A stretch of DNA of 64,000 nt from Betaproteobacteria bacterium TMED22 (GCA_002167745.1 NHCB01000013.1:98215-162214), one strand, 5' to 3'. Positions 1 through 14,101 are shown, numbered from the stretch's first letter. Numbers and translations: made by a program. Notes: generated from the letters alone by a model not told the origin.

Positions 1-753
1 CAAAGGCCACGCATTAGGTCCATCCGAAAGTGCCTCCTCAGGGTTAGGGTGCGTCTCCATAAATATGCCACTGATGCCAACAGCTACAGCTGCTCGCGCC
101 AAAACTGGCACAAACTCCCTTTGACCACCGCTCTCATTACCTTTGGCTCCCGGCAACTGAACGGAGTGAGTGGCATCAAAAACAACTGGACAATTTGTTT
201 CCCGCATAATCGCTAGGGACCGCATATCCGAAATCAAGTTGTTGTAACCGAAGCTAACGCCTCGCTCACAAACCAAGATATTATCTTGGCCACTCGCATC
301 CTTTGCTTTTTTGACAACTTCCCTCATTTCACTGGGAGACAAAAATTGTCCTTTCTTAATATTAACGGGTAAACCAGTCGCAGCAACGGCCCTAATAAAA
401 TCAGTTTGCCTACACAAGAAAGCGGGCGTTTGCAGCATATCAACAATAGAGGCTACTTGCTCAACCTCATCAACGGAATGGACGTCCGTGAGAACTGGCA
501 TGCCAATTTGAGATTTAACCAGAGCAAGCACCTCTAAACCACGCGCTATCCCGAGTCCCCTGTAAGAGGAATTTGATGAGCGATTAGCTTTGTCATAGGA
601 AGCTTTAAAGATGATCGGAATTGACAGCTCCTCCCCAATTTCCTTAAGGCGTTGCGCTATTTTTAGGGTCATATCTTCAGACTCGATTACGCATGGTCCC
701 GCAATCACGAAAATCGGAGCATCGAGACCCACTCGGAGTTTACCTACCAGCAC
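1..753 (-). CDS. kdsA: 3-deoxy-8-phosphooctulonate synthase (KDO-8-P synthase), 3' part cut by window edge; GTG start
   Basis: Minus-strand translation from GTG at 753: [60 protein letters not shown]...; the GPCVIES and [12 protein letters not shown] motifs are typical of KdsA; next to pyrG. Absent from the ORF track because of GTG start and truncation. Confidence 0.93.
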   Translation of the reverse strand, partial: MLVGKLRVGLDAPIFVIAGPCVIESEDMTLKIAQRLKEIGEELSIPIIFKASYDKANRSSNSSYRGLGIARGLEVLALVKSQIGMPVLTDVHSVDEVEQVASIVDMLQTPAFLCRQTDFIRAVAATGLPVNIKKGQFLSPSEMREVVKKAKDASGQDNILVCERGVSFGYNNLISDMRSLAIMRETNCPVVFDATHSVQLPGAKGNESGGQREFVPVLARAAVAVGISGIFMETHPNPEEALSDGPNAWPL

Positions 754-783
754 TAGTTCTCCTATTGATGTTGATTACCTGAA

Positions 784-803
784 AATCTAAACACATGTTT
801 AGA

Positions 804-805
<2 letters not shown>
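784..805 (-). terminator. Inverted repeat overlapping the pyrG stop codon (possible intercistronic terminator or processing hairpin)
   Basis: AATCTAAAC-ACAT-GTTTAGATT, perfect 9-bp stem; pyrG stop is 804-806; followed by TTTT on the minus strand. Confidence 0.45.
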
Positions 806-2441
<1,636 letters not shown>

Positions 2442-2542
2442 TCATCAAAAGGTACGCAATCCCAATTGTAACATCGGCCAACAACACGACGCGCCTAAAT
2501 TGTTAACTTATAAAGATTAAAATGTTACTTATCTAATAAAGT

Positions 2543-4954
2543 CTAAGCTGCTTTTTCAGCTTTTAGATGCTTACCAAGGTAGATCCAAGTATCTACAACC
2601 GTATCAGGATTTAACGATATCGCGTCAATACCCTCACCAACCAGCCATTCAGCAAAATCTGGATGATCTGAAGGACCTTGACCGCAAATACCGACGTATT
2701 TACCTTTCTTCCGACAAGAATCAATGGCTAAGTGAAGCATCCGCTTAACAGCTAAGTCCCGCTCATCAAATTGGCCGGCAACAATACCCGAATCTCTATC
2801 CAGGCCTAGGGTTAGTTGCGTCATATCGTTAGAACCTATAGAAAATCCGTCAAAGAATTCAAGGAACTCATCAGCCAGTATCGCATTAGTAGGTAATTCA
2901 CACATCATAATGATACGCAGACCATTATCACCGCGCTTTAAACCATAAGATGCGAGCAAATCAATTACCTGCTCTGCTTCACTTAGAGTCCTGACGAACG
3001 GCACCATAACTTCTATATTGGTCAATCCCATTTCGTCTCGCACTGATTTTAAAGCTCGGCACTCAAACTCGAAACAATCCCTAAAGCTATCCGAAATGTA
3101 CCGTGACGTTCCTCTGAACCCAAGCATTGGATTCTCTTCGTTAGGTTCATAGAGTCGTCCGCCAATAAGACTCGAATACTCATTCGACTTGAAATCAGAT
3201 AGCCTCACAATTACCGGTTTAGGAAAAAATGCTGCGCCTAATGTTGAAATACCTTCCTTGAGCTTCTCAACATAAAAATCAACTGGATTAGCGTAACCGG
3301 ATGACCTTGCAGAAACCAATTCCTTAACATCTTCTGGAAGCCGATCAAACTCAATAGCTGCCTTTGGATGTATTCCGATCATTCGAGCAATAATGAATTC
3401 TAATCTTGCTAACCCAATTCCCGCATTAGGTAAGCGTTGGAAATCAAATGCCAACTCTGGATTTCCAACATTCATAGATACTTTGACAGGTATTTCTGGC
3501 AGTTTGTCGAGTTGTATTTTTAAAATTTCAACGTCTAAAATTCCCTCATATACAAATCCTGAATCGCCTTCGGCGCACGAGACAGTGACATGATCTCCTT
3601 CAGACACGACTTGCGTTGCAGTCGCTGTTCCAACTACCGCTGGGATCCCTAATTCTCTAGCGATAATCGCAGCATGACATGTCCTACCGCCCCTATTGGT
3701 AACGATTGCGGATGCCTTTTTCATAACCGGCTCCCAGTCTGGGTCTGTCATATCAGTAACCAATACATCCCCTTCAAGAACACGGTGCATTTCACTCGCA
3801 TCCTTGACCAAGCGAACTACCCCCGAACCAATTTTGGATCCAATCGCGCGACCCTCCACCAAAACTTTACCCCGATTATTTAATTTAAATCGTTCTTGAG
3901 TAGTAGACTCATCCTCCTGTGCCCTCACGGTCTCAGGACGAGCCTGTAAGATATATATCTTACCGTCCTCGCCGTCCTTACCCCATTCAATATCCATAGG
4001 TCGTCCGTAGTGCTTTTCAATTTTAATAGCCTGCAAAGCCAATGCATTAACTTCTTGATCATTGATTGAGAATTCACTCGCTTCTTTAGCTGAAACTGAA
4101 GTAGTTACGGTTGATTGGCCAGCAGTCTGACTCTCAGAGAATTCCATTCGTAACGCCTTACTTCCCAAGTTCCTACGTAAAATTGCGGGAACTCCGCGTT
4201 CCACACCGGGCTTATAGACATAAAACTCGTCAGGGTTCACCTGTCCCTGAACAACCGTCTCTCCCAAACCATATGCCGACGTTATGAAAACAACCTTGTC
4301 AAAACCTGATTCAGTGTCCAGAGTAAACATCACTCCACTGGACCCAGAATCAGATCGGACCATCCGTTGCACTCCAGCCGATAGCGCTACATTTGAATGC
4401 TCGAACCCTTTATGAACTCTATAAGAAATCGCCCTATCATTGTATAAAGATGCAAATACATGTTTAATCGCTTCCAAAATATTCTCTAAACCACGAATAT
4501 TAAGATAGCTTTCTTGCTGACCAGCGAAAGACGCGTCAGGTAAGTCCTCTGCTGTCGCGGAGGAGCGCACAGCGAAAGAAACATTTTCCCCTTCGGTGCT
4601 TGTTAATTCTGCATAAGCTAACTCGATTTCAGATTTAAAGCGTGGCGTCAATGGAGCATCTACAATCCATTGCCTAATTTGCTCTCCTGCTGATGACAAG
4701 GCGCTCAAGTCCTCAATATCTAGTGCAGATAACTTCTCATTAATTTTCTGAGTTAATCCCGACTCCTCTAAAAAATCTCTAAAGGCAGTAGACGTTGTCG
4801 CAAATCCTCCGGGCACCGACACTCCAAGCGTTGATAGTTGCGAAATCATCTCACCTAAGGACGCATTTTTACCGCCAACCTCTTCGACGTCCGTATTTCG
4901 CAGTGAGTGAAAGGGAATCACATAGGGGGAATTATTGTTATCTGTTATGCTCAT
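2543..4954 (-). CDS. ppsA: Phosphoenolpyruvate synthase
   Basis: 803 aa; N-terminal PEP/pyruvate-binding domain ([12 protein letters not shown]), [21 protein letters not shown] swivelling His motif, C-terminal PEP-utilising domain. Confidence 0.97.
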   Translation of the reverse strand: MSITDNNNSPYVIPFHSLRNTDVEEVGGKNASLGEMISQLSTLGVSVPGGFATTSTAFRDFLEESGLTQKINEKLSALDIEDLSALSSAGEQIRQWIVDAPLTPRFKSEIELAYAELTSTEGENVSFAVRSSATAEDLPDASFAGQQESYLNIRGLENILEAIKHVFASLYNDRAISYRVHKGFEHSNVALSAGVQRMVRSDSGSSGVMFTLDTESGFDKVVFITSAYGLGETVVQGQVNPDEFYVYKPGVERGVPAILRRNLGSKALRMEFSESQTAGQSTVTTSVSAKEASEFSINDQEVNALALQAIKIEKHYGRPMDIEWGKDGEDGKIYILQARPETVRAQEDESTTQERFKLNNRGKVLVEGRAIGSKIGSGVVRLVKDASEMHRVLEGDVLVTDMTDPDWEPVMKKASAIVTNRGGRTCHAAIIARELGIPAVVGTATATQVVSEGDHVTVSCAEGDSGFVYEGILDVEILKIQLDKLPEIPVKVSMNVGNPELAFDFQRLPNAGIGLARLEFIIARMIGIHPKAAIEFDRLPEDVKELVSARSSGYANPVDFYVEKLKEGISTLGAAFFPKPVIVRLSDFKSNEYSSLIGGRLYEPNEENPMLGFRGTSRYISDSFRDCFEFECRALKSVRDEMGLTNIEVMVPFVRTLSEAEQVIDLLASYGLKRGDNGLRIIMMCELPTNAILADEFLEFFDGFSIGSNDMTQLTLGLDRDSGIVAGQFDERDLAVKRMLHLAIDSCRKKGKYVGICGQGPSDHPDFAEWLVGEGIDAISLNPDTVVDTWIYLGKHLKAEKAA

Positions 4955-5027
4955 TTTTTCTCGTTAATTATTGATACACTGGATTTTTGTATTTTACCTC
5001 ATCATCGCATTATATTGCAGTACACCA

Positions 5028-5861
5028 ATGGGCAAAATGAACACAAACACTCGATCCGCTTTTTATATATCCGACAGAACTGGCATTACCGCAGAAATGC
5101 TAGGCCACAGCCTTCTGACTCAATTTGAAGAAGTAAAGTTTAACGAGGCTACAATGCCCTTTATTGACACACCGACTAAGGCAAATGAGGCAGTCAATCA
5201 AATCAATCAGGCCTGTGAATCTAATGGTAACCGACCTCTCGTCTTCAGTACGTTGGTCAATTCTAAGCTGTCGTCCATTGTTAAAACTGCAAATGCACTT
5301 TATGTAGATTGTTTCCAAGTCTTCATTGCTCCTATGGAAGTCGAGCTACAACTAAAATCAAATCATTCAGTTGGACGCTCCCACAGCAATCGAGGATCGG
5401 GGTATTTAAAACGAATGGACGCCGTAAATTTTGCGCTTGCTTACGACGATGGACAGACGGTTAAAGATATGGAGGAAGCCGACGTCATACTAGTAGGCGT
5501 ATCCCGCTGCGGAAAAACGCCAACCTGTCTCTATTTAGGTATGCAATTCGGAATCAAAGCTGCCAACTTTCCTCTTATTCCAGAAGACTTTGAACGTCTA
5601 GCCCTACCTAGCACGCTTGATGCCTTTCGACACAAATTGTTCGGGCTGACAATCCGACCCGATCGTTTAGTGCGCATCCGAAATGAGCGTCGTCCTGACA
5701 GTAAGTACGCATCCCTAAGAAATTGCGAGAGTGAAGTGCGTTTGTCAGAGGCGTTAATGAAACAGGAGAACGTCGATTATTTAGATACCACCTCCAGATC
5801 AATCGAGGAATTAGCTGCCGTAATCATGCAAAGAGCGCAACTGAAGCGACAGGCCTTTTAA
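5028..5861 (+). CDS. ppsR: Phosphoenolpyruvate synthase regulatory protein (bifunctional kinase/pyrophosphorylase, DUF299)
   Basis: FYISDRTGITAEMLGHSLL and VILVGVSRCGKTPTCLYLGMQFGIKAANFPL; divergent from ppsA. The track ORF starts at 4971; a start at 5028 (MGKMNTNTRS) or 5037 fits better. Confidence 0.94.
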   Translation: MGKMNTNTRSAFYISDRTGITAEMLGHSLLTQFEEVKFNEATMPFIDTPTKANEAVNQINQACESNGNRPLVFSTLVNSKLSSIVKTANALYVDCFQVFIAPMEVELQLKSNHSVGRSHSNRGSGYLKRMDAVNFALAYDDGQTVKDMEEADVILVGVSRCGKTPTCLYLGMQFGIKAANFPLIPEDFERLALPSTLDAFRHKLFGLTIRPDRLVRIRNERRPDSKYASLRNCESEVRLSEALMKQENVDYLDTTSRSIEELAAVIMQRAQLKRQAF

Positions 5862-5872
5862 AATAAAGCAAT

Positions 5873-5895
5873 TTAAGTCAGCTTCATTGACTTAA
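5873..5895 (-). terminator. Inverted repeat covering the rnhB stop codon, in the rnhB/ppsR convergent junction
   Basis: TTAAGTCA-GCTTCAT-TGACTTAA, perfect 8-bp arms; on the minus strand followed by ATTGCTTTATTTT. Confidence 0.5.
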
Positions 5896-6451
5896 TAGGC
5901 TCAAAAGTTTTTCTATGAAGGGGGGTGACTCCGAAATTTTTTATGGCTTCGATATGAGCTTTAGTTCCATAACCTTTATGGCTTCTGAAACCCCAATCTG
6001 GATAAAGTTCATCTAAAACTATAAGCCTTTCATCCCGTGCGACTTTCGCAATAATCGAGGCTGCAGAAATACTTGGCTCTTTTTGATCTCCCTTAACGAT
6101 TGTTCGTACATTAACCTTGTCTAAAATTGGAGCTTTGTTACCATCCACCAATACGATTTCGGGAAACACATTAAGAGCCTCTATCGCACGCGTCATCGCC
6201 AACATCGTTGCATTTAAAATGTTTAAATCGTCAATTTCTTCGACCGAAGCAAACGAAATCGCCCACGCCAACGCTTTCTCTTTAATCTCAACAGATAAGT
6301 CTGTTCGACGTTTTGCAGATAATTTTTTGGAGTCCCTAAGGCCATTAATAGGAGCGTTGGGATTCAAAATTACCGCTGCTGCGTATACCTCTCCCGCTAA
6401 GGGGCCTCTACCCGCCTCATCTACGCCTGCCGTATTTACGATACCAGTCAT
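5873..6451 (-). CDS. rnhB: Ribonuclease HII
   Basis: 192 aa; [43 protein letters not shown] motifs. Confidence 0.97.
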   Translation of the reverse strand: MTGIVNTAGVDEAGRGPLAGEVYAAAVILNPNAPINGLRDSKKLSAKRRTDLSVEIKEKALAWAISFASVEEIDDLNILNATMLAMTRAIEALNVFPEIVLVDGNKAPILDKVNVRTIVKGDQKEPSISAASIIAKVARDERLIVLDELYPDWGFRSHKGYGTKAHIEAIKNFGVTPLHRKTFEPIKSMKLT

Positions 6452-7614
6452 TTATTTAATATGAACTCCTCAATGGCATCAGCGCTTCGACTTGCCGATC
6501 CAACTCTAAGGATCTTCTTGATTTGCTGAAAACGGATACGCATATACCCAAGTTCCTCCGGTCGCTCAAAAAGCGAGATCACCGCATTAGCCAAAAAATT
6601 TGACCTTGCTTTTTCTTGTATGAACTCCCCGACCAACATCTCGTTGGCAATAATATTCGGAAGCGACACGAATTTTGTTTTAGCTCGACGTCGCATCAAC
6701 CAAGCTGTCAATTTAGACACTTTATAAGTTACGACCATTGGACACTCACACAACAAAGCTTCTAAGGTCGCAGTGCCGGAGGCTATAATCGCGACATCAG
6801 CAGCCTTCAAAACCCTTTGTGTATTTCCCGGTGTAAATTGTATTTCATTAATCAAACCTTTTCCGCTCCGAGACAAATGTGCACGTGCATAGGCAATCGC
6901 ATCATCATCCAGTAAAGGAACAAGAAAACGGACATCAGAATACCTAGCTCTAATGATATTTGCAGTATCACTCATTAATTCGAGGTGTTGCTTCAACTCC
7001 GAACGTCTACTGCCGGGAAGTAGCGCTACCAGTTTTTGGTCGCGAGAAAGATCTAACTCATCTCGATATCTAATTCGATCAATGGTTACTTCGATCTGAT
7101 CTGCAAGAGGATGTCCCACATAGGAAACAGGAATTCCTTCACTCTCGTATATTTTTTCTTCGAACGGAAACAACACTAACATTCTATCCAAAGATTCACG
7201 AATTTTATGGATTCTTTCATAGCGCCATGCCCATATCGAAGGGCTAACTAAATGAATTACGGGTATGCCACCTTTTCGCACAGATCTCTCTAGTAAAAGA
7301 TTAAAGTCGGGCGAATCAATGCCGATAACCAAGTCCGGTTGATAGTTCAGAATTCTTCTTATAAGGGATAATCGTATGCGGATAAGCCTAGGAAGCTTTC
7401 TAATTACCTCTACATATCCCATTACCGAAAGCTCACTCATAGGATACCAAGACTCAAATCCTTGCTTAAGCATAAGTGGTCCACCTATTCCGACAGATTC
7501 GACCTTGGAAAATCTTTCATTCAATTCTTTTAATAACGCAGACCCAAGTATATCCCCGGACGCTTCGCCAGCAACGATTGCGACGCGTAGCTCGGATTTA
7601 TAAGACATACTCAA
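6448..7614 (-). CDS. lpxB: Lipid-A-disaccharide synthase
   Basis: 388 aa; [43 protein letters not shown]; in lpxA-lpxB-rnhB context. Confidence 0.97.
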   Translation of the reverse strand: MSMSYKSELRVAIVAGEASGDILGSALLKELNERFSKVESVGIGGPLMLKQGFESWYPMSELSVMGYVEVIRKLPRLIRIRLSLIRRILNYQPDLVIGIDSPDFNLLLERSVRKGGIPVIHLVSPSIWAWRYERIHKIRESLDRMLVLFPFEEKIYESEGIPVSYVGHPLADQIEVTIDRIRYRDELDLSRDQKLVALLPGSRRSELKQHLELMSDTANIIRARYSDVRFLVPLLDDDAIAYARAHLSRSGKGLINEIQFTPGNTQRVLKAADVAIIASGTATLEALLCECPMVVTYKVSKLTAWLMRRRAKTKFVSLPNIIANEMLVGEFIQEKARSNFLANAVISLFERPEELGYMRIRFQQIKKILRVGSASRSADAIEEFILNK

Positions 7615-8384
7615 CGGATAATACTTCTGCCTGAGGTCGAAGACAAAAACTCAGATAACACAATCAGCTCTGAAGATTCTCGCGCCATCCGGTCAATTTC
7701 CATCCTTGCTTCATTCAGCGATAGTGAAGAACGGTATAGAACCTTGTAAGCATCTCGAATCATTTTAATTGAAGCTCGCAAGAATCCTCTTCTTTTGAGC
7801 CCCTCAGCGTTAATGCCATGGGGCTTGGCAACATCACCACTGCATGTCACGTATGGAGGCACATCAGACAAAACAACTGACCCCACACCCGTTAGCGCAT
7901 GCGAGCCTATGCGACAAAATTGATGGACACCACTAAATCCACCGAGCATCGCATAATCACCCACTTCCACATGACCCGCTAATTGAGTGCAATTCGCCAA
8001 AATAACGTCATCCCGCACAACACAATCGTGAGCAATATGCACGTAAGCCATGATCCAGTTACGGTTACCAACAACGGTCTTGGCTTTGTCTTGCGTCGTT
8101 CCTGTGTTGAAAGAGCAAAACTCGCGGATTACGTTTTCGTCCCCAATCTCCAGAGTTGTCTCTTCACCAGCATATTTTTTATCTTGCGGCTGTTCCCCAA
8201 GCGAAACATGATGAAAAATATTGTTATTTCTACCAATCAATGTTTTACCCGTTATTACCGCGTGATTACCGATACGGGTTCCGGAACCTATTGATACATT
8301 CTTGCCAATTAAAGAATACGCCCCAATCTCTACGTCTGTAGATATCTGAGCACCGGGCTCAACAATAGCAGTCTGATGGATCAT
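7611..8384 (-). CDS. lpxA: UDP-N-acetylglucosamine acyltransferase
   Basis: Left-handed beta-helix hexapeptides, [23 protein letters not shown] start; starting at 8384 gives an ATGA overlap with fabZ rather than the track start at 8402. Confidence 0.96.
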   Translation of the reverse strand: MIHQTAIVEPGAQISTDVEIGAYSLIGKNVSIGSGTRIGNHAVITGKTLIGRNNNIFHHVSLGEQPQDKKYAGEETTLEIGDENVIREFCSFNTGTTQDKAKTVVGNRNWIMAYVHIAHDCVVRDDVILANCTQLAGHVEVGDYAMLGGFSGVHQFCRIGSHALTGVGSVVLSDVPPYVTCSGDVAKPHGINAEGLKRRGFLRASIKMIRDAYKVLYRSSLSLNEARMEIDRMARESSELIVLSEFLSSTSGRSIIR

Positions 8385-8827
8385 ACCTCCCTCATAGTGC
8401 ACATCAATACTGCTTCAGACGCGAGCTGTCCGCCCGATTCAGCCTTAACTGAAAATTTCCATATACCTTTAAGATTGCGCACTATCTCAGCAGTAATAGT
8501 CAGCTGATCACCAGGTACTACGGGTTTTTTAAATCTCGCTTTATCGATACCAACAAAATAAACCACATGGTCTTCAGGTTTAGTTGTACCCATAGATTTA
8601 AATGCCAGTAGAGCTGCTGCTTGAGCCATTGCCTCAATGATCAAGACTCCCGGCATTACGGGATGGTCTGGAAAATGCCCTTGAAAAAATGGTTCATTTA
8701 TCGTGACATTTTTTATAGCAACCAGAGTTCTATTAGGATCAAAAGTCTCAACTCGATCGATCAGTAAAAAGGGGTAACGGTGAGGTAGAACCTTCATAAT
8801 TTCGCTAATATCCATAAATTTTTCCAA
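8381..8827 (-). CDS. fabZ: 3-hydroxyacyl-[acyl-carrier-protein] dehydratase
   Basis: 148 aa; [33 protein letters not shown]. Confidence 0.97.
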   Translation of the reverse strand: MEKFMDISEIMKVLPHRYPFLLIDRVETFDPNRTLVAIKNVTINEPFFQGHFPDHPVMPGVLIIEAMAQAAALLAFKSMGTTKPEDHVVYFVGIDKARFKKPVVPGDQLTITAEIVRNLKGIWKFSVKAESGGQLASEAVLMCTMREV

Positions 8828-8850
8828 TCTAGTCCTCAGTTCTAACTCAG

Positions 8851-9906
8851 TTACCGCTTGGTGACATTTTTCTCGGTCGTTATAGAGACAATATTTTCCA
8901 AATCTTTAACGCGTTTGACTAGTTCTGTTAGCTTTCGAACGGCAGCAGCATTCTTTTTCCATGCAGCGTGTTCACTCAGTGGGTAAACGCTGGTGTATCT
9001 GCCCGCTTCTAAAATATTCTTGGAAACAAGAGAACCTGCAGATATGTCTACATTATCGCAAACCTTAAGATGACCAGTGAACATGGCGGCACCGCCAACA
9101 CGACAATTTTGACCAATCTCTACACTTCCAGCGATACCAACACATCCCGATATAATCGTGTGATTTCCGATATTACAATTGTGTCCTATCTGAACTTGAT
9201 TATCTATTTTTACGCCACAGCCAATAATAGTATCGTCAATGGATCCCCGGTCAATTGTCGTGTTACACCCGACCTCGGTCCCATTACTAATGATGACACG
9301 CCCAACTTGTTTCACTTTAATCCACTTAGCTTCTTCTTGGACGTAACCAAAACCATCTCCTCCTATGACAGCACCGCTGTGAATCACACAATCTTCCCCA
9401 ATTTCACAGTCATCGAGTATCGAAGCCCCAGGATGTACAACAGCGTTTCTTCCGAGTTTGACCTTTTTGCCGATATAAGAACGCGCTTTCAAAATAACGC
9501 CCTCAGATATTTCTGCACCATCTTCAATGATTACATGAGGTCCGACCGTCACTTCGTCTGCAAGGGAAACGTTGGCACCCAAATAAGCAGAAGAGCTGAT
9601 ATCCGCGTTTCCCTCCTCAGAGCCAAACATCAAATCTAAGACTTGAGCGAAATACAAGTACGGTTTTTCTACAATTATTTTGGTAATCGTCCCACTAAAA
9701 TTGTCACAATCATCAGCAGAGACGACGACGACTGAGGCCTCGACCTGTGAGATATAACGTGAAAGACTTTTATCACTGTAGAACGTGATCTGCCCCTTAC
9801 CGGCGTTCCGAAGGGTACCCACGCTCATCAGAATTATAGAGGAGTCCCCGACAATCGTTCCGCCTAATTGGTCTACGATCTCCTGAACTGTTAGGTTCTT
9901 AACCAA
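8851..9906 (-). CDS. lpxD: UDP-3-O-(3-hydroxyacyl)glucosamine N-acyltransferase
   Basis: 351 aa hexapeptide-repeat protein; [47 protein letters not shown]. Confidence 0.96.
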   Translation of the reverse strand: MVKNLTVQEIVDQLGGTIVGDSSIILMSVGTLRNAGKGQITFYSDKSLSRYISQVEASVVVVSADDCDNFSGTITKIIVEKPYLYFAQVLDLMFGSEEGNADISSSAYLGANVSLADEVTVGPHVIIEDGAEISEGVILKARSYIGKKVKLGRNAVVHPGASILDDCEIGEDCVIHSGAVIGGDGFGYVQEEAKWIKVKQVGRVIISNGTEVGCNTTIDRGSIDDTIIGCGVKIDNQVQIGHNCNIGNHTIISGCVGIAGSVEIGQNCRVGGAAMFTGHLKVCDNVDISAGSLVSKNILEAGRYTSVYPLSEHAAWKKNAAAVRKLTELVKRVKDLENIVSITTEKNVTKR

Positions 9907-9933
9907 ACTCGAATCCCTTAGATTACAGCAGCC

Positions 9934-10443
9934 CTAGTCGTCTTCAAGAGCTTTTATGACCTTATCAGTTATATCGAGACGCTCGCTTCTGTAAACAGCT
10001 TCTTGCAGTATGAGGTCATACTGTTCCTCAGCAGCAATTTTATCGATTTCTTCATTCGCGATGCGTAAAATAATTTTTAACTCCTCTTGCTTTCTGAGGT
10101 TTAACTCTTCTCTAAACTCCCGTTGCAGCCGCTGAATTTCGCGAGAAAGCCGGGCCAACTCTGACTCTAAAGCCCTTTTCTCAGACTCAGCCATGGTCAG
10201 ACCGTCCTTTTCTAGCTTAGCCTTTACCTCTGTAGCTTCGGAATTAACCGCTTTAATTTCCTGATCTCTCGGCGCGAACTCGTCTTGAAGTTTCTTTTGT
10301 GATCGAATAGCAGGAGCAGCCTCTTTAAAGACACGATCAGTATTTACAAAACCAATCTTCAGCTCCTGCGCTAAGGGACTAGTCGAAAAACCGAAAAAGC
10401 TTGCAGCAACTAAGCCGAAAAAATAAATTGATATTTTGGTCAC
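9934..10443 (-). CDS. skp: OmpH/Skp family periplasmic chaperone
   Basis: 169 aa with signal peptide, KIGFVNTDRVFKEAPA-like start and coiled coil; between bamA and lpxD. Confidence 0.93.
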   Translation of the reverse strand: MTKISIYFFGLVAASFFGFSTSPLAQELKIGFVNTDRVFKEAAPAIRSQKKLQDEFAPRDQEIKAVNSEATEVKAKLEKDGLTMAESEKRALESELARLSREIQRLQREFREELNLRKQEELKIILRIANEEIDKIAAEEQYDLILQEAVYRSERLDITDKVIKALEDD

Positions 10444-10465
10444 AACAACTCCCCAACTTATAATG

Positions 10466-12745
10466 TTAAAAACCGGTGCCTAAAGTGAATTGAAATCCCT
10501 CTGTTTTGTCCGTCACTTCAGCATTAAGTGCTTTCGCAAAATTAAATCTCATAGGACCCACTGGAGAATACCAATTAAATCCTAGACCAGCAGAATACCT
10601 CATCTCAGATAATCCATCATCAAAATGATTAGCTACTGAGCCGCTATCCACGAACGCAGAAAATCTCATTGATTTATCCAAATTCAGACCTGGTATAGGA
10701 AATATCACTTCAGCCTGGCTTAACAAGCGGCGCTTCCCCCCCAGAGCCTGTCCCAGGGAATTTCTAGGACCGAGAGAGCTTGTTTGGTATCCACGGACAG
10801 AACTCGCTCCTCCAGCATAGAAATTTTTATAAAATGGAAGTTGCTTACCATCATAATCCTCGGCATAAGCAACAGATCCTCCTAAGCGTAAGGTAAAATC
10901 TTTAGATAACGGCCGGTACCATTCAGCTTTATACGAGAGATTATAGTATGTAAGATCTCCAGCGGGACTAGATAGCTCTGACCCAAATCGTTGCAATAGG
11001 CCGTCTGTCGGATAAATCGCACTATCCCTCTTGTCTCGGGACCAACCCACGGTAAACGGTATGATCGTGTTGTCATTCCCGTTAAGGTCAACAAACTCTT
11101 GGTATTCGGACGTTGCATTATCCCCTAATGTAATAGATGTCTGTTCCGCTCCAACTCCGTAAAAAATTCTATCGTATTCCGTCAGAGGCACCCCAAAACC
11201 GATAGATGCACTGTTAGTCGAACTGGCAAAAGCAGAAACAACTAAACTACTTACATCGGTGTCTCTCTTCCCAAATTTATAGGTTCGACTCACGCCATCA
11301 TCTGTAGCGTATGGATTAGTAAATGCGATCTCATAAGTCTCATTAATTTTACCGGTACTCACATTGAAACTTAACGAATTACCTGTTCCCATAAAGTTAT
11401 TTTGAGACAAACCGAGTTGAAGCAGCATCTTATCTGTACTGGAGAAACCAATACCCACCGAAAAGTTACCCGTCATACGCTCAACCACTTTTACTTCCAA
11501 ATCGACCTGATCGACCGTACCTGAGACCGGTGTCGTATTGATCATGACATCTGAAAAAAAACCAAGAAGGTTCAGCCGCTGCTTAGAGCGATTAATATCT
11601 TTAACGGAATACCATGCACCCTCCATTTGTCTCAACTCACGACGGATGACTTCATCCCTCGTATCAAGGTTCCCGTTAATATTAATGCGGCGAACATAAA
11701 CTCTTTGGCCCGAATTCACATACAAAGTAAACCCAATTTTCGAATCGCCAACATTCTTTTCAGGAACTGGATTTACGCTTGCGTTGGCGTAGCCATCCTC
11801 ACCTAAACGATCAGTAATTTTTTGTGTCAAGTCTGTCAGTCTCTTCCTTGAAAACACTTCTCCAGGAGCAATGTCTACAAGCTTAGCCAAATCTTCACGC
11901 TTAACTACTTCATCTCCACCAACGTAAATAGTATCAAAAGTAAATTTCTCTCCCTCGGAGAGGGATATGGTAATAAATACATTTTCACGATCAGCAGACA
12001 ATTGAACTTGAGTGCTTTCGATTCTGAAATCAGCATATCCACTGTCAAGATAAAGTGATCGGATCTCCTCTTGGTCTCCCTCTAAGCTTTGTTTAGAGTA
12101 CTCACTAGATCCCGAAAACAAATCAAATTTTCCAAGAGCCTTTAAACTCATCTGTTTTCGTAAATCTTTGTCTGTGAAAGCAAAATTTCCTACAAAATTA
12201 ATTTGATTAATGACAGCTCTAGCGCCTTCAAAAATATCAAACGTCACCGCAACACGATTTCTCTCCAGCGGAGTAGTCGTAGAGATGATTTCGACACTGT
12301 ACTTCCCCTTGGACATGTACAACTCTTTAAGCTCGCGCTCCGCCAAATCAAGGATCGCACCATCAAGAATCGCGGATTCACGCAAGCCCATCTGACTTAA
12401 CGCTTCTATAATTTGTTCCTCGCTCAAAAGCTTTGAGCCTGTGACCGACACCTTATAAACAGCTGGACGCTCCACGAGTCTAATAACGAGTACTCCACCG
12501 TCAAGCAAAACTTGGACATCATCAAAAAACCCGGTTTTAAATATCTCACTGATAATTTGATTGGTAACGTCTCGATCGACTGTCTCGCCAACCTGGACAG
12601 GAATGTTAGAAAATATTAGGCCTGGATCAGTTCTTTCAATCCCTTCTATTCTGATATCGTCAATGACAAATGGATCGAAAGCGCGCGATGCACAGCTTAG
12701 GCTCAGCAAAAGCACTAGCAAAGCAACTTTGAAGTAATTAATCAT
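10466..12745 (-). CDS. bamA: Outer membrane protein assembly factor BamA
   Basis: 759 aa, signal peptide, POTRA repeats (DIRIEGIERTDPGLIFSNIPVQVGE), C-terminal barrel with YKNFYAGGASSVRGY and terminal F. Confidence 0.97.
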   Translation of the reverse strand: MINYFKVALLVLLLSLSCASRAFDPFVIDDIRIEGIERTDPGLIFSNIPVQVGETVDRDVTNQIISEIFKTGFFDDVQVLLDGGVLVIRLVERPAVYKVSVTGSKLLSEEQIIEALSQMGLRESAILDGAILDLAERELKELYMSKGKYSVEIISTTTPLERNRVAVTFDIFEGARAVINQINFVGNFAFTDKDLRKQMSLKALGKFDLFSGSSEYSKQSLEGDQEEIRSLYLDSGYADFRIESTQVQLSADRENVFITISLSEGEKFTFDTIYVGGDEVVKREDLAKLVDIAPGEVFSRKRLTDLTQKITDRLGEDGYANASVNPVPEKNVGDSKIGFTLYVNSGQRVYVRRININGNLDTRDEVIRRELRQMEGAWYSVKDINRSKQRLNLLGFFSDVMINTTPVSGTVDQVDLEVKVVERMTGNFSVGIGFSSTDKMLLQLGLSQNNFMGTGNSLSFNVSTGKINETYEIAFTNPYATDDGVSRTYKFGKRDTDVSSLVVSAFASSTNSASIGFGVPLTEYDRIFYGVGAEQTSITLGDNATSEYQEFVDLNGNDNTIIPFTVGWSRDKRDSAIYPTDGLLQRFGSELSSPAGDLTYYNLSYKAEWYRPLSKDFTLRLGGSVAYAEDYDGKQLPFYKNFYAGGASSVRGYQTSSLGPRNSLGQALGGKRRLLSQAEVIFPIPGLNLDKSMRFSAFVDSGSVANHFDDGLSEMRYSAGLGFNWYSPVGPMRFNFAKALNAEVTDKTEGFQFTLGTGF

Positions 12746-12760
12746 GCGCAGCTACCTTTT

Positions 12761-14098
12761 CTAATTTCCCAAGTAACGTAAAAAATCATTAGCAATCACG
12801 AATACCATAAGTCCTACCAAACAAACCATTCCGATTTGTTGAGCCGTAACTATAACTCTTTCTGGCATTCTTTTACCTAGAATTAACTCATATAGATGAA
12901 AAACGATATGCCCCCCATCCAACATAGGTAAAGGAAATAAATTGATCACACCTAAACTGACACTAAGGATCGCCAAAAACGATAAAAATGTTACCAAGCC
13001 CATCTCTGCAGTTTTACCAGCTTGATCAGCTATTACCAGTGGTCCAGCAAGATTATCTAAACCGACATCACCAGCAATCAAACCTACAATCATTCTTGTC
13101 GTAAATCCAATCAAATCACCAGTCCTCTGCAATGACTTAGTCATTGCCTGAAGTACGCTGAGACCATCACGATCAACTAAATCTTCTTGCATGATCCCAC
13201 TGGGGTCAGGAGCGACGCCTATTTGTCCAACTGACCCGTCAACCATACCGATCGTCAGGGAGAGTTCAGATAATTGTTTGTCACGTTCGACAGTAAGATC
13301 TACAGATTCACCTGGTTGAGCCCTTATTACTTCAACAAATTGATTCCAAGTAGATATTGCTAGTTGGTCAACCGAGACAATCCGATCACCGACCAGCAAA
13401 TCAGATTCTGATGCCGTACCACTCGGATCAATCAGTCCAATTACCGGGTTTAAATCAACTTTAGGCATTTCTAGGCCTATATTGGTCCAAAACAAGGACG
13501 CAGATCTATCGCCCACATTGAAACTATGAAGCGTCATATTAATAGAGTCTCTACCTGCAACCTCGATGTTGAGCCTGTCTGAGTCAAACCGGGTCATTTC
13601 CCATCTGAGATCAGACCAACTATCTACTCTCCTATCATTAATTCGAACTAATGTCTCGCCACCCTTTAAGCCAGCGGAATAAAATAAAGAATCAGTTTGT
13701 GGCTCTCCTAAAACAGGCTTAAGTGACATATTATTCGCACCAAATACAAAAGCAAATAGAACAAATGTAAGAATGAAATTTGCTATTGGGCCAGCCAACG
13801 CAATCAATGCTTTTTGCCATGCTGGCTTATAACTAAAGGTCCCGTCTATCTCGTCGCAAGACGGGTTGTCACTCTCATCCAGCATCCTCACATAGCCACC
13901 AAGTGGTATGGCGCCGAGAGAAAATTTTGTTTTATCTACGCCATCTCCAATCGACCAAATAGAACGACCGAATCCAATCGAAAAGGTTAAGACCTTAACC
14001 CCAAAAAACCTGGCCGCAAAAAAATGACCCAGTTCATGAAATCCGACCAAAACTGTGATCGCAACTAAAAACGAGAGAATTGTGAAAAGGCTGTCCAT
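12761..14098 (-). CDS. rseP: RIP metalloprotease RseP (site-2 protease, PDZ domains)
   Basis: 445 aa; HELGHFFAARFFGVKVLTFSIGFG zinc motif, PLPMLDGGHIVF. Confidence 0.97.
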   Translation of the reverse strand: MDSLFTILSFLVAITVLVGFHELGHFFAARFFGVKVLTFSIGFGRSIWSIGDGVDKTKFSLGAIPLGGYVRMLDESDNPSCDEIDGTFSYKPAWQKALIALAGPIANFILTFVLFAFVFGANNMSLKPVLGEPQTDSLFYSAGLKGGETLVRINDRRVDSWSDLRWEMTRFDSDRLNIEVAGRDSINMTLHSFNVGDRSASLFWTNIGLEMPKVDLNPVIGLIDPSGTASESDLLVGDRIVSVDQLAISTWNQFVEVIRAQPGESVDLTVERDKQLSELSLTIGMVDGSVGQIGVAPDPSGIMQEDLVDRDGLSVLQAMTKSLQRTGDLIGFTTRMIVGLIAGDVGLDNLAGPLVIADQAGKTAEMGLVTFLSFLAILSVSLGVINLFPLPMLDGGHIVFHLYELILGKRMPERVIVTAQQIGMVCLVGLMVFVIANDFLRYLGN

Positions 14099-14101
14099 AA
14101 A

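Noticed and set aside
9070-9639. 189-aa plus-strand ORF rich in Thr/Asn/Ser
   Set aside because: Shadow of the hexapeptide repeats of lpxD on the opposite strand.
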